Shown: positions 6,397 to 15,552, numbered from the stretch's first letter. The stretch is DNA of 64,000 nt from an uncultured Bacilli bacterium (GCA_934130005.1 CAKOXD010000004.1:40297-104296); one strand, 5' to 3'. The notes: a model not told the origin generated them from the letters alone. Program-made: numbers and translations.

Positions 6397-8382
6397 TTAA
6401 TCTAGACCAAAATCATTTTTTATTAAATCATATATTTTTTTATTTTCTAACTTTTCTATTTCATTGTTAAGAAAATATTCACTATCTATTTTTGCTTTAA
6501 GTAATATATTATAATCCCTTTTTAAATCAGCAATATTAAATACCATATCACCACTTTGTTTTATTCCAAACAAATCACCACTACCTCTTAATTTAAAATC
6601 TTCTTCACTTATTTTAAATCCATCATTAGTCTTAGTTAAAATATTTAATCTTTCTGTTTCATTATTACTTATTAAAATACAATATGATTGTAAATCATTT
6701 CTACCTACTCTACCTCTTAATTGATGAAGAGAAGAAAGTCCAAACATATATGCATCAAAAATAACAATCATAGTAGCATTTTTAACATCAATCCCAACTT
6801 CTATTACAGTAGTACTAATAAGAATTTGAATCTCATTATTTTTAAATTTACTCATCACATCTTCTTTTTCATCAGATGACATCTTACCATGTAAAATACC
6901 TACTTTATATAATTTACCAAAAGCTTTATTCATCTTCTCTTCTAATTCATATACATTATTAAAATCTACTTTATCACTTTCCTCTACCAATGGAGCTATT
7001 ACATATATTTGATGATTATTTTTCAATTCATTATACATCATAGAAAGAACATCTTTTATATTATCTTCTTTTTTTAACATAGTTATTATATCTTTTTTAC
7101 CATTTGGAAGTGTTTTAATGTTAGAAATTTCCATATCTCCATAAAGAGTTAATGCATAAGTTCTAGGTATTGGTGTGGCACTCATATATAAAACATCAGG
7201 TGTTATACCTTTGTTTTTTAAATTAGCCCTTTGATTAACTCCAAATCTATGTTGTTCATCAGTTATAACAAGACCTAAATTTTTATATAAAACATCATCT
7301 GTAAATAAAGCATGAGTTCCTATAATAATATTAATATTTCCGTTTTTTAAATCTTCATAAATTTTCTTTTTCTCTTTTTTGCTGGTTTTTCCTATTAATA
7401 AAGAAATAGAAATATTATAATCTTTTAATAAACTTTTTATATTATTATAATGTTGAATAGCAAGTACTTCTGTCGGTGCCATTAATGCACCTTGATAACC
7501 ACTTAAATAATTCATATAAAGGCTTATAAATGCTACTATAGTCTTTCCACTACCAACATCACCTTGTAATAATCTATTCATTCTATATTCTGAAGTTAAA
7601 TCTTTATAAATATCTTCTACACTATTTAATTGATCAGTTGTTAATTTAAATGGTAAATTTTCTATAAATTTATAAATTTCATCTTTATTTATAATTCTTT
7701 TTAAACCTATTTTTGTTTTTTTATTACTTTTTAAATAATTCATTCTACACATAAATAAAAATAATTCTTCATATTTTAATCTATTTAAAGCTTTCTTTAA
7801 ATTATTTAAATCATTAGGATTATGTACTATTTTAATAGCATCTTTTTTATCTATTAGATTATATTTTTCTTTTAAATAATCTGGTAAATAATTAACTGTT
7901 TCAAAATTCATTAATGCTTCATCAATATATTTTTTTATTGTATTAATACCTATACCATATGTTGTATGATAAATAGGTTCTATTTTAGTTTTTAAAATTA
8001 ATCCAAACCTTATGTCACTTACAACTATTAAATTATGTTTTTTATCTAATTTTCCCATTACTGTTATACCAGTACCTATTTTAAGTTTTGATTTTAAAAA
8101 ACCTCTATTAAATATATTTATATTATATATATTATCTTTCGTATTTAATTTAAATGACATTTTATCTTTTTTTCTGTTAAAATAAAAAACATTTGGAACA
8201 GTTTCAACTATTCCATCTATTATAATTTTATCATTATCACCTAAAGAGTTAATATCACTTCTTTTTATAATATCATATCTAAAAGGATAAAAATTTATTA
8301 AATCATTTATATTATTAATACCAAGTTTATTTAATAATTTTAAATTTTTAGGTCCAAGTCCTTTTATATTTTCTAATGTCAT
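6397..8382 (-). CDS. recG: ATP-dependent DNA helicase RecG
   Basis: A 661-residue RecG that remodels stalled replication forks and branched DNA. It has the N-terminal wedge with an HhH-like start (NIKGLGPKNLKLL) and an OB fold. Superfamily 2 motifs follow: Walker A GDVGSGKT, DEQH, SATPIPR, and motif VI in QLRGRVGR, with the usual LRGSGDLFG near the end. The start is taken at MTLENI (8382), 9 nt after AAAGG; the ATG at 8391 sits directly on that SD. Strong promoters for small RNAs lie at both ends of the gene. The length is normal. Confidence 0.95.
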   Translation of the reverse strand: MTLENIKGLGPKNLKLLNKLGINNINDLINFYPFRYDIIKRSDINSLGDNDKIIIDGIVETVPNVFYFNRKKDKMSFKLNTKDNIYNINIFNRGFLKSKLKIGTGITVMGKLDKKHNLIVVSDIRFGLILKTKIEPIYHTTYGIGINTIKKYIDEALMNFETVNYLPDYLKEKYNLIDKKDAIKIVHNPNDLNNLKKALNRLKYEELFLFMCRMNYLKSNKKTKIGLKRIINKDEIYKFIENLPFKLTTDQLNSVEDIYKDLTSEYRMNRLLQGDVGSGKTIVAFISLYMNYLSGYQGALMAPTEVLAIQHYNNIKSLLKDYNISISLLIGKTSKKEKKKIYEDLKNGNINIIIGTHALFTDDVLYKNLGLVITDEQHRFGVNQRANLKNKGITPDVLYMSATPIPRTYALTLYGDMEISNIKTLPNGKKDIITMLKKEDNIKDVLSMMYNELKNNHQIYVIAPLVEESDKVDFNNVYELEEKMNKAFGKLYKVGILHGKMSSDEKEDVMSKFKNNEIQILISTTVIEVGIDVKNATMIVIFDAYMFGLSSLHQLRGRVGRNDLQSYCILISNNETERLNILTKTNDGFKISEEDFKLRGSGDLFGIKQSGDMVFNIADLKRDYNILLKAKIDSEYFLNNEIEKLENKKIYDLIKNDFGLD

Positions 8383-8469
8383 ATAACACATCCTTTAAAT
8401 CATTATATAAAACAATTGTTCGTAAGTCAATTAAATTTAAAAAAAGTTTAAAAAATAATTAAAAAATAC

Positions 8470-8498
8470 TTGACTTATCAAGTATTTTAGATTATTAT
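8470..8498 (+). promoter_or_regulatory. Strong promoter of small RNA B
   Basis: TTGACT (8470-8475), a 17-nt spacer and TATTAT (8493-8498) on the plus strand, in the gap between recG and mutM where no plus-strand gene follows. Confidence 0.7.
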
Positions 8499-8503
8499 AG
8501 AAA

Positions 8504-8602
8504 GCACTAATTCGGAATTCCGGATTAGTGCTAGTATCACACTAGCCAACCCCTTTTTATTCTTTTATGAAACTGTTCTTCAGGGGGACAGTTTCCTTTT
8601 TT
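8504..8602 (+). ncRNA. Small RNA B, about 98 nt, upstream of recG
   Basis: Downstream of a strong promoter is a 9-bp hairpin (AGCACTAAT 8503-8511, ATTAGTGCT 8524-8532) enclosing the palindrome CGGAATTCCG. A second hairpin, GCTAGT/ACTAGC (8530-8546), overlaps the first. The terminator is GAAACTGT/ACAGTTTC (8569-8595) followed by Ts. The 11-nt terminator loop TCTTCAGGGGG is exactly complementary to an unpaired segment of small RNA A. No peptide frame stands out. It runs opposite to recG and mutM. I do not recognise it as a known family. Confidence 0.6.
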
Positions 8603-8616
8603 ATTCTTTTATGAAA
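8554..8616 (+). repeat. 19-nt direct repeat around the small RNA B terminator
   Basis: TTTTTATTCTTTTATGAAA occurs at 8554-8572 and again at 8598-8616, 44 nt apart. Each copy follows a hairpin, so a terminator-like module seems to have been duplicated in tandem. Confidence 0.7.
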
Positions 8617-8666
8617 TGTTGACTAGTAAAAACATACTATGCTTTTACGATTAAAGTATAACATAT

Positions 8667-8697
8667 AAAAAAAAGACTCGTAAATAGTCTTTTTTTA
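8667..8697. terminator. Terminator after mutM
   Basis: AAAAGACT/AGTCTTTT stem with a 7-nt loop and long A and T runs on either side. It can work in both directions and closes mutM on the minus strand. Confidence 0.75.
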
Positions 8698-8726
8698 TTT
8701 TATGTGTTAATTTACAAAAGTTTACA

Positions 8727-9539
8727 CTATTTTTGACATTTGGGACAATAATAAGTCCCTCTCCCACCAACTCTTATTTTTTCTATATTACTACCACAAT
8801 TTGGACAAATCTTTTTTGTATGAACTTTTAAGTATTGTTGATAATTACCGGTAACACCTAATTCTGATGTATATGTTCTAATAGTTGTACCTTTATATTT
8901 AGTGGCTTTTTTTATTATTTTATTACATGCATCTTTTATTTTTTTAGCTTCATTTATAGTTATTTTACATCCTAGTCTATTTGGATTAATTTTAGCTTCA
9001 AATAATACCTCATCAACATATATATTTCCAAGTCCATTTATAATAGTTTGATCTAATAATAATTCCTTTATTTTATGTTTAGAACTATTTATTTTATTAT
9101 ATATATATTTTTCATCTAAATCATCACTATCAGGTTCTATTCCAAGTTTTTTTATTTCCTCTGTATTATATATTTCAGATGTTTTAACAAGTTTCATTAC
9201 TCCAAATTTTCTTACATCTTTATATCTTAAATCAGAGTTATTATCTAATTTAAATATTATATGTTCATGTTTTTCATATTCTTCATTTGTATTTTTTATA
9301 TAATATTTACCTTCCATTCTTAAATGAGATAATATTGTATAATCATTTAGTTCTATAAATAACCATTTACCTAAATTTTTTACATCAGTTATTGTTTTAT
9401 TTATAAGTACATTTTTAAACTCTTCTTTATCTGATTTAACTATATCACTATATCTATATATTATATCTATAATAGTTCTACCAACTATTTTTTCTTTTAA
9501 TGCATTTTTTACTGTTCTAACTTCTGCGATTTCTGGCAT
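8727..9539 (-). CDS. mutM: Formamidopyrimidine-DNA glycosylase
   Basis: A 270-residue Fpg/MutM that removes 8-oxoguanine and FaPy lesions. The start is fixed at ATG 9539 by the N-terminal PEIAEV, because Pro after the removed Met is the nucleophile and the following Glu is catalytic. GGGTGAT lies just upstream. The conserved Lys is in LGKWLF and QTIINGLGNIYVDEVL is typical. The C-terminal zinc finger CPNCG...CPKC with its RVGGRGT loop is complete. In Bacillus, mutM also lies near dnaB-dnaI-thrS, which supports ancestral order. Confidence 0.95.
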   Translation of the reverse strand: MPEIAEVRTVKNALKEKIVGRTIIDIIYRYSDIVKSDKEEFKNVLINKTITDVKNLGKWLFIELNDYTILSHLRMEGKYYIKNTNEEYEKHEHIIFKLDNNSDLRYKDVRKFGVMKLVKTSEIYNTEEIKKLGIEPDSDDLDEKYIYNKINSSKHKIKELLLDQTIINGLGNIYVDEVLFEAKINPNRLGCKITINEAKKIKDACNKIIKKATKYKGTTIRTYTSELGVTGNYQQYLKVHTKKICPNCGSNIEKIRVGGRGTYYCPKCQK

Positions 9540-9613
9540 ATTATCACCCACTTAATTATAAATCATTTAAAAAGAAATAACAAATAATTTTAATACATAA
9601 TATTATTTTTTAT

Positions 9614-9642
9614 AAAAAAACCTAGAGAGAAAATCATCTAGG
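9614..9642 (-). terminator. Terminator after the HD gene
   Basis: CCTAGA/TCTAGG stem followed by seven Ts on the minus strand, between the HD gene and mutM. Confidence 0.75.
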
Positions 9643-9661
9643 TATTATTATTATGAACAAT

Positions 9662-10309
9662 TTATGTTACTTTATTCAAATTTTTTAAATTATTATTTTT
9701 TATATAATCTAATAAATTTAAAAATACTATATTATCTTTATATTTATCTCTATCAAATTCTATAAATATATTAGCTATTTTATTTTCTCCATTTGCGACT
9801 ATTTCCTTTATTTTTACACTTTTAAGTGGTTTTAAATTACTTTGATTTATATCATTATAACCATAGTCTTCATATACTTTCATCCATATATCACATTCCA
9901 GTTTATCACACATATATGCGAATTTTGATTCGTTTGTATAATGAGCATTAAATTCTTCTAACAATGCTTCATATTCATCTTTTTTTACTAAACCTTTTAA
10001 TACTAATTTTACAGCTTCTCTACCTCTTATTAATTTTTCTTCACTACTTACATTGTCAAATGGAGTTATATCACCTATTATTACTTCTTCAAGTTCATGA
10101 AGTACTAACATTTTTAATACCTTATCTAAATTAATATTTAATTGATACTCACTATCTATAGATATAGCTAAAATACAGGTTCCATATATATGTTCTGCAA
10201 CACTTTCTAGTCTTTCTTTTTTTACTTTCCAAAGTAATAAACCACTTCGTATTTTTTCTTTTAAAGTTGTAGCTAATAAATAAAATCTTATTACATTTTG
10301 TTCTTTCAT
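9662..10309 (-). CDS. HD-type phosphohydrolase, YfbR-like (HD_3 subfamily)
   Basis: A 215-residue protein of the HD family that includes the 5'-deoxynucleotidase YfbR. Likely metal ligands are His in SVAEHIYG (about residue 40), the His of HELEE (about 71) and Asp in CDKLECD. The signature HD is HE in this protein. A second copy at 50170 has the same change, so a subfamily trait is more likely than a lesion. By family it would remove phosphate from nucleotides; the substrate is not shown by the sequence. The ATG follows AAAGGTGATAAA. It sits between thrS and mutM with its own terminator. Confidence 0.75.
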   Translation of the reverse strand: MKEQNVIRFYLLATTLKEKIRSGLLLWKVKKERLESVAEHIYGTCILAISIDSEYQLNINLDKVLKMLVLHELEEVIIGDITPFDNVSSEEKLIRGREAVKLVLKGLVKKDEYEALLEEFNAHYTNESKFAYMCDKLECDIWMKVYEDYGYNDINQSNLKPLKSVKIKEIVANGENKIANIFIEFDRDKYKDNIVFLNLLDYIKNNNLKNLNKVT

Positions 10310-10332
10310 TTTATCACCTTTATTAATTATAT

Positions 10333-10357
10333 AAAAAAAGTAATCAAATGATTACTT
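10333..10357 (-). terminator. Terminator after thrS
   Basis: AAGTAATCA/TGATTACTT stem with an AA loop and seven Ts on the minus strand. It overlaps the thrS stop codon. Confidence 0.75.
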
Positions 10358-12113
10358 AAAATTCTTTATTTTTTATTACATAATTTATCATATCAATAAA
10401 TTCATCTTTATTTAGAGTTATTGTATCTTTAGATCCATGTTTTCTATAACTTATTGTATTATTATCTACTTCATTTTGTCCTATTATTATATTAAATGGG
10501 ATTTTTTTTGTTTGACTTTCACGCATTTTATATGATAATTTTTCTTCTCTATCATCTAATTCTACTCTAAAGTTATTATTAGTTAATAATTCATATAATT
10601 CTTTTGAATATTTTAAATGATATTCATTATTTACAGGAATTATATTTATTTGAACTGGAGCCAACCATGTTGGTAAATTACCTTTTGTTTCTTCAAGTAT
10701 ATATGCCATAAATCTATCTATAGAACCTAGTATTGCTCTATGAAGTACTACTGGTGTTTTTTTACTTCCGTCTTTGTCTACATATTTTAAATCAAATTTT
10801 GCAGGAAGACAAAAGTCTAGTTGACATGTTGATAATGTATATTCATTTCCAACTGCTGGTTTTACATTTACATCTAATTTTGGACCATAGAATGCTGCTT
10901 CTCCAATTTCTTCTGTATAATTTATATTTAGTTCATTTAATACAGTTCTAAGTCCATTTTCTGCTTCTTCCCACATTTCATCATCTTGATGATATTTTAT
11001 TTTATCTTCAGGATCTCTTAATGATAAAACAAATCTATAATCTGTTATATTGAAGTCTTTATATACATCAAGTATCAAATCTACTACTTTTTTAAATTCA
11101 TCTTTTATTTGTTCTTTTGTAACAAAAAGATGTGCATCATTTTGGCAGAAATGTCTTCCTCTTTCTATTCCTTTTAATGAACCACTTGATTCATATCTAA
11201 AGTCGTGAGCTATTTCACCTATTCTTATAGGTAATTCTTTATAAGAATGTAATTTATTAGCATATATCATCATATGATGTGGACAGTTCATTGGACGAAG
11301 TACAAATGCTTCATTATCTACTTCCATAACTGGAAACATATCATCTTTATAATGTTCAAAATGACCACTTGTTTTATATAATTCTACATTTCCCATACAA
11401 GGTGTAAGTACATGTTGGTATCCTAAACGTCTTTCCTTTTCTCTTATATATCTTTCAAGTATTTCAAATACAATATATCCTTTTGGTAAAAACATAGGAA
11501 GACCTCTACCTACTAAGTCATCTGTCATAAAAAGTTCTAATTCTTTTCCAAGTTTTCTATGATCACGTGATTTTCTTTCTTCTAATTCTTCTAGGTAATT
11601 TTTTAAATCTTCTTCTGTTTCAAAGCAAACACCATATATTCTTTGAAGCATTTTATTATTAGAATCACCTTTAAAATAAGCACCTGATACTTTAAGTAAT
11701 TTAAAATGTTTTAAAAGTTTTACTGACTCAACATGTGGTCCACGACATAAGTCAGTAAAATCTCCTTGGGTATAACAAGTAATAATTGTATTGTCTTCAT
11801 CCATTCTAGATATTAAATCTATTTTATATGGATCATCTTTGAACATTTCTAAAGCATCACTCTTACTTATCTCATGTCTCACAATTCTCTTACCATCTTT
11901 ACTTATTTTTTTCATTTCATGTTCTATTACTTTTAAATCTTCTTCTGTAAGTACTTTTCCATCTAAATCTATATCGTAATAAAAACCTTCTTCTATAACT
12001 GGTCCTACCCAAAATTTAGCATTTGGATATAAATGTTTTACTGCTTGTGCTAATAAATGTGCACAAGAGTGATTAAGTGGCATTAATTTTTTATCTTCTT
12101 TTATGTTGATCAT
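10356..12113 (-). CDS. thrS: Threonyl-tRNA synthetase lacking the TGS domain
   Basis: Charges tRNA-Thr. The 585 residues cover the editing domain (NHSCAHLLAQAVKHLYPNA, with CRGPHV), the class II catalytic core (RPMNCPHHMM, RIGEIAHDFRYE, FCQNDAH, HRAILGSIDRF) and the anticodon-binding domain. The N-terminal TGS domain of about 60 residues found in most bacterial ThrS is absent: the protein opens with INIKEDKKLMPLNHS. The start is at ATG 12113 after GAGGG, overlapping the end of the upstream gene by 23 nt, so translation is coupled. Expression is under the Thr T-box at 12684-12890. Confidence 0.93.
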   Translation of the reverse strand: MINIKEDKKLMPLNHSCAHLLAQAVKHLYPNAKFWVGPVIEEGFYYDIDLDGKVLTEEDLKVIEHEMKKISKDGKRIVRHEISKSDALEMFKDDPYKIDLISRMDEDNTIITCYTQGDFTDLCRGPHVESVKLLKHFKLLKVSGAYFKGDSNNKMLQRIYGVCFETEEDLKNYLEELEERKSRDHRKLGKELELFMTDDLVGRGLPMFLPKGYIVFEILERYIREKERRLGYQHVLTPCMGNVELYKTSGHFEHYKDDMFPVMEVDNEAFVLRPMNCPHHMMIYANKLHSYKELPIRIGEIAHDFRYESSGSLKGIERGRHFCQNDAHLFVTKEQIKDEFKKVVDLILDVYKDFNITDYRFVLSLRDPEDKIKYHQDDEMWEEAENGLRTVLNELNINYTEEIGEAAFYGPKLDVNVKPAVGNEYTLSTCQLDFCLPAKFDLKYVDKDGSKKTPVVLHRAILGSIDRFMAYILEETKGNLPTWLAPVQINIIPVNNEYHLKYSKELYELLTNNNFRVELDDREEKLSYKMRESQTKKIPFNIIIGQNEVDNNTISYRKHGSKDTITLNKDEFIDMINYVIKNKEF

Positions 12114-12669
12114 TATTTTCCCTCTTTTCAATTTTATTTAGTTGTTTTATTTTATTATTTTCTTCTAATAAATTGTAAAATCTTTCATTTTTCTTTATTT
12201 CTTCTAAAACTATTAAATATTCTTTATAAAATATTTCTAGTCTTTTTAAATCATTAAGTCTTTTTCTAGAAAAAATTGTTAATTCTTTTTCTGCTTCTTT
12301 ACTTACATATTTTTTTAAATAAAATGGATTTACATAGGTTCCTCTTTTATTATGGGAATCTATTACTAATAATAAGTATCCTTGTTTTACTAATTCTGGA
12401 TTTTTATTAGCAAAGTTATTATCTATACCCATAATATAATCACATTTTAAATCTTTAAGTCCACAGTGTAATAAGTTTGAACAATCACCTGGTATACCTA
12501 AAAATTCATTAACATATCTATCTATGGATATTGAATCTTCTCTAGTAAAATTTGATTCCGTTTTAATATTTAATTTTCTTTCTTCTTCTATTTTGTCTTC
12601 CTTCTTTTTCATTGCAATTTCTTCTTCATCTAAATACTGTTCTAATAATTCTAAAAAATTTTCTTCCAT
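12091..12669 (-). CDS. Unrecognised 192-residue protein in the thrS operon
   Basis: A charged, largely helical protein with an acidic, Lys/Glu-rich N-terminus (residues 1-45). The middle domain contains GDCSNLLHCGLKDLKCDY and IDNNFANKNP, and a basic helical tail runs into thrS. No signal peptide or membrane segment is visible. It is the first gene after the Thr T-box, starting 6 nt after AGGAGAG, and overlaps thrS by 23 nt. It should therefore be induced on threonine starvation. I do not recognise the family. A role linked to threonyl-tRNA or to translation is only suggested by position. Confidence 0.6.
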   Translation of the reverse strand: MEENFLELLEQYLDEEEIAMKKKEDKIEEERKLNIKTESNFTREDSISIDRYVNEFLGIPGDCSNLLHCGLKDLKCDYIMGIDNNFANKNPELVKQGYLLLVIDSHNKRGTYVNPFYLKKYVSKEAEKELTIFSRKRLNDLKRLEIFYKEYLIVLEEIKKNERFYNLLEENNKIKQLNKIEKRENNDQHKRR

Positions 12670-12683
12670 ACTTCTCTCCTATC

Positions 12684-12890
12684 AAAAAGCTCCTTAAAAA
12701 TTAATTTAAGGAGCGTATATACGCGGTACCATCCTACCTTGTAACTCTATATTATAACGTAATAACCGGGATTCTTTTTCAAGTCCAATTCATAGGTAGT
12801 ATTTATTAATCTTTTTATTAGTTCTCACCACCACTAACTCTCTTTAAAAAAATTTAATTAATAAACATGTCCTAATCAAAATCTTTACAA
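12684..12890 (-). promoter_or_regulatory. T-box leader, threonine type
   Basis: The minus-strand leader starts with the conserved AGAGAGTTAGTGG region and carries the T-box bulge AAGGTAGGATGGTACCGCG (12740-12722). A 10-bp terminator follows (GCTCCTTAAA/TTTAAGGAGC at 12689-12714) with Ts after it. ACTACC in the stem I region (near 12800) offers ACC or ACT as a Thr specifier. It should sense uncharged tRNA-Thr and allow read-through into the 192-residue gene and thrS. Confidence 0.85.
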
Positions 12891-12894
12891 ATAT

Positions 12895-12922
12895 ATTGTA
12901 TCACTTGTATTTTTTTTGTCAA
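12895..12922 (-). promoter_or_regulatory. Promoter of the Thr T-box operon
   Basis: TTGACA (12922-12917), a 16-nt spacer and TACAAT (12900-12895), immediately after the stop codon of the upstream 870-residue gene. Confidence 0.7.
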
Positions 12923-15535
12923 TTATAAATTATATTCTTTTAGTTTATTTCTTTTTCTTTTATTTTTAAATTTCATATCTTCTGGTTTTATATGTCCTAT
13001 ACTTAAATTTAATTCATGTTCTAATTCTTTATATTCTTTTAAATATTTTGAGGCATCTTTTATTTGTCCTTTATTTAATATTACATCTGTTATTAATCTT
13101 TGATTAAATATTACTAAATAATTCATATTATTTATTAAATTTAAGTTATATTCTTCATATACATCGAATGGATATATAGAGTAATTTAATTCTCCTACAT
13201 TATCATTTATTATTTTATATAGTTTTTTAAAATCTTCTTCTTTTAATCTATTAAATGTATTATTTAAGTTATTCATGTGTTTTATATAATTATTTATATA
13301 TTCACATCCAGAATACATAAATGGTATTTTTTCTTTTTCTATATATTTTATAAATTCTTCATTTAAAAGCATTTCCATTACTTTATCTATAGTATGTAAT
13401 CCAACATGTTCTACTTCTTTATTTCTTAAAATTAATATTTTCTTTACTAAATTTACTAATTCATTAAGTGTTTCTGATTTTGAAAATAATAAGTCATCAT
13501 CAAAACATTTTTGATTTAGTTTTATTTTACTTTTATATATTTTAAAATAAATTACATTATTTTTTTCTATAGTAAATTCATACGTAATAGTTGGATTATA
13601 TTTACCCTGTTCAAGTAGTAAATTTCTTCTTATATTATAATCTATTACCTCATTATTTATCATATCATTATATATTTTACTATCTACTGTTGTACGGGAC
13701 GCAACTACACCACTAGTATCTATCATATGTATTTTAAGTATTTTTTTATTTTCTTTTTCTATGATTGAATATGCTTGGATGTCATTTATAGTTATTGTGT
13801 TTTCTTTTATTTCTATTCTATTTTCTTTATTTAAAGATGTTTCTCTATTAGTTTTTAAGAAATCTATTTGCCATAATAATTGATTTTCTTTTATCTTTCT
13901 TAACTTAGGTTCTTTTTCAAAATAGAAATAATCTGTTTTTAATTTATATATTTCTCTTTTAGCACTGTTTCTTCTATCTTCTTTATATATATTTATATTT
14001 ATATATTCTAAAAATTCATCTATTAATTCATCTATTTTATCTCTATCTTCTTTTGTTAGTCTTAAATGTACATTATGTGAAAATAATATATATACTTGTT
14101 TTAGATAATCAGGATTAATATAATTACTATTTTTATTTTTTAGTAATTTTTTTAAATTATACATATATTCTTTTAATATATTTATTATTATATGTTCATC
14201 ATTATTTTCTTTTATTCTTATATTTACCATTTCTGGAATATCATTTATTATCTTTTTTATATATGGATATCCCTCTTCTTCTTCTAAAAAGTATTTTATT
14301 ATATCATATCTATAATCGTGTTTTGTACTATTTAAATCTTCTTTGTAATTTTTAGATATAAAATCAAATACTATTCTAATTTCTTTTAAAATTGAGCGTT
14401 CTAATAAATTATCACTATCTTCTTTATCTAAAATCAATAATCTATTTTTTATTAAATCTTTTATAGAATATATCATTACTATTACATCATCATCTTTTAT
14501 TTCTTCTTCTATTATTTTATTTGATATATATTTTGAGACTTTTAAAGTACTTATAGGATAATTTTTTATATTAACTGTTATAAAATATTTATAAGCTTTT
14601 AAAATATCTACTAAATTATATTTATCTAAATTACTATTATTTTTAATTTTTTCTACTATTTCTTTTTCTAATTCATTTAAGTTTTCTTCTGTTACTTCTT
14701 CATATTTTTTATTAGTAATTTTTCTCTTTTTATGTTCTATTCTAATAGCTTTATTAATATATTCATTTATATCTTTTACATATTTATATTTATCTTTTAA
14801 ATTATTATTTTGAATTATTTTAATATAATGTTCTTTTAATAAATATAATATTTCTAATCTTTTTTCTACATTTTCTTCCTTATCTAGTTTTTTAAATAAT
14901 GTTAATGTATTAATATTTGTTATTTGATCTATTTCTTTTATTATTTCATTATTTACATAAAGCTTTGGATAATAATAGGATTTACTATTTCTAGTTTTTG
15001 ATTTTTTTTCTAAAGTATATTCTTTTTTTATATTTTCACTTATATATCTACAAATTCTTTTTATTTGTTTTTCATAATTTTTAAATAAATCTTTATAATC
15101 TATATTAATTCTTTTATATTTTTCTCTTAATTTATATAAAATTTTTATTCTTTTCTCTACATCTTCTTCATCTATTAGCTTATTGAAATAAACTAATGTA
15201 TTGTTACCAGTTAGGTTATCTATTTTTTTGATTTCTTCTACACTAACTTTTATATTTTGTTCAAATTTTATTTTTCGTTTAATTTCTTCATATAAATATA
15301 TTGATTCTTTTAAAAATATTATTTCTCTATCATATTTAAATTCATTTTTAAAATAATTTTCATATTGTTTTTTTAGTGATAATAATTTTTTATATTTTTT
15401 TGATGAATTATCTATTAAGTTATTTATTATCAACATTTTTTCTTTATAACTTAACAAATTTAACTTTTCTTTTAAATATGTTCTTCTTTTATCTATTGTT
15501 TTGATATTGTTTATCTTTTTTTCTATATTTTCCAT
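12923..15535 (-). CDS. Large protein with a degenerate RNB (RNase II/R)-like region
   Basis: An 870-residue soluble, Lys/Glu/Ile-rich protein. Residues 99-142 and 197-240 are an internal duplication (EIKKIDNLTG...KLREKY and IIKEIDQITN...LLKEHY). Residues about 578-815 follow the order of an RNB exonuclease domain: ITINDIQAYSI, KIHMIDTSGVV, a strand rich in TYEFTIEKN, and EEFIKYIEKEKIPFMYSG. The cluster of catalytic aspartates (DxxDxDDA) is absent, so it is unlikely to be an active RNase. It sits between dnaI and thrS, where Bacillus has ytxC, but I see no similarity to YtxC. The start follows GGGGG. The domain call is by eye. Confidence 0.5.
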   Translation of the reverse strand: MENIEKKINNIKTIDKRRTYLKEKLNLLSYKEKMLIINNLIDNSSKKYKKLLSLKKQYENYFKNEFKYDREIIFLKESIYLYEEIKRKIKFEQNIKVSVEEIKKIDNLTGNNTLVYFNKLIDEEDVEKRIKILYKLREKYKRINIDYKDLFKNYEKQIKRICRYISENIKKEYTLEKKSKTRNSKSYYYPKLYVNNEIIKEIDQITNINTLTLFKKLDKEENVEKRLEILYLLKEHYIKIIQNNNLKDKYKYVKDINEYINKAIRIEHKKRKITNKKYEEVTEENLNELEKEIVEKIKNNSNLDKYNLVDILKAYKYFITVNIKNYPISTLKVSKYISNKIIEEEIKDDDVIVMIYSIKDLIKNRLLILDKEDSDNLLERSILKEIRIVFDFISKNYKEDLNSTKHDYRYDIIKYFLEEEEGYPYIKKIINDIPEMVNIRIKENNDEHIIINILKEYMYNLKKLLKNKNSNYINPDYLKQVYILFSHNVHLRLTKEDRDKIDELIDEFLEYININIYKEDRRNSAKREIYKLKTDYFYFEKEPKLRKIKENQLLWQIDFLKTNRETSLNKENRIEIKENTITINDIQAYSIIEKENKKILKIHMIDTSGVVASRTTVDSKIYNDMINNEVIDYNIRRNLLLEQGKYNPTITYEFTIEKNNVIYFKIYKSKIKLNQKCFDDDLLFSKSETLNELVNLVKKILILRNKEVEHVGLHTIDKVMEMLLNEEFIKYIEKEKIPFMYSGCEYINNYIKHMNNLNNTFNRLKEEDFKKLYKIINDNVGELNYSIYPFDVYEEYNLNLINNMNYLVIFNQRLITDVILNKGQIKDASKYLKEYKELEHELNLSIGHIKPEDMKFKNKRKRNKLKEYNL

Positions 15536-15552
15536 AAATCCCCCTAAAAATA

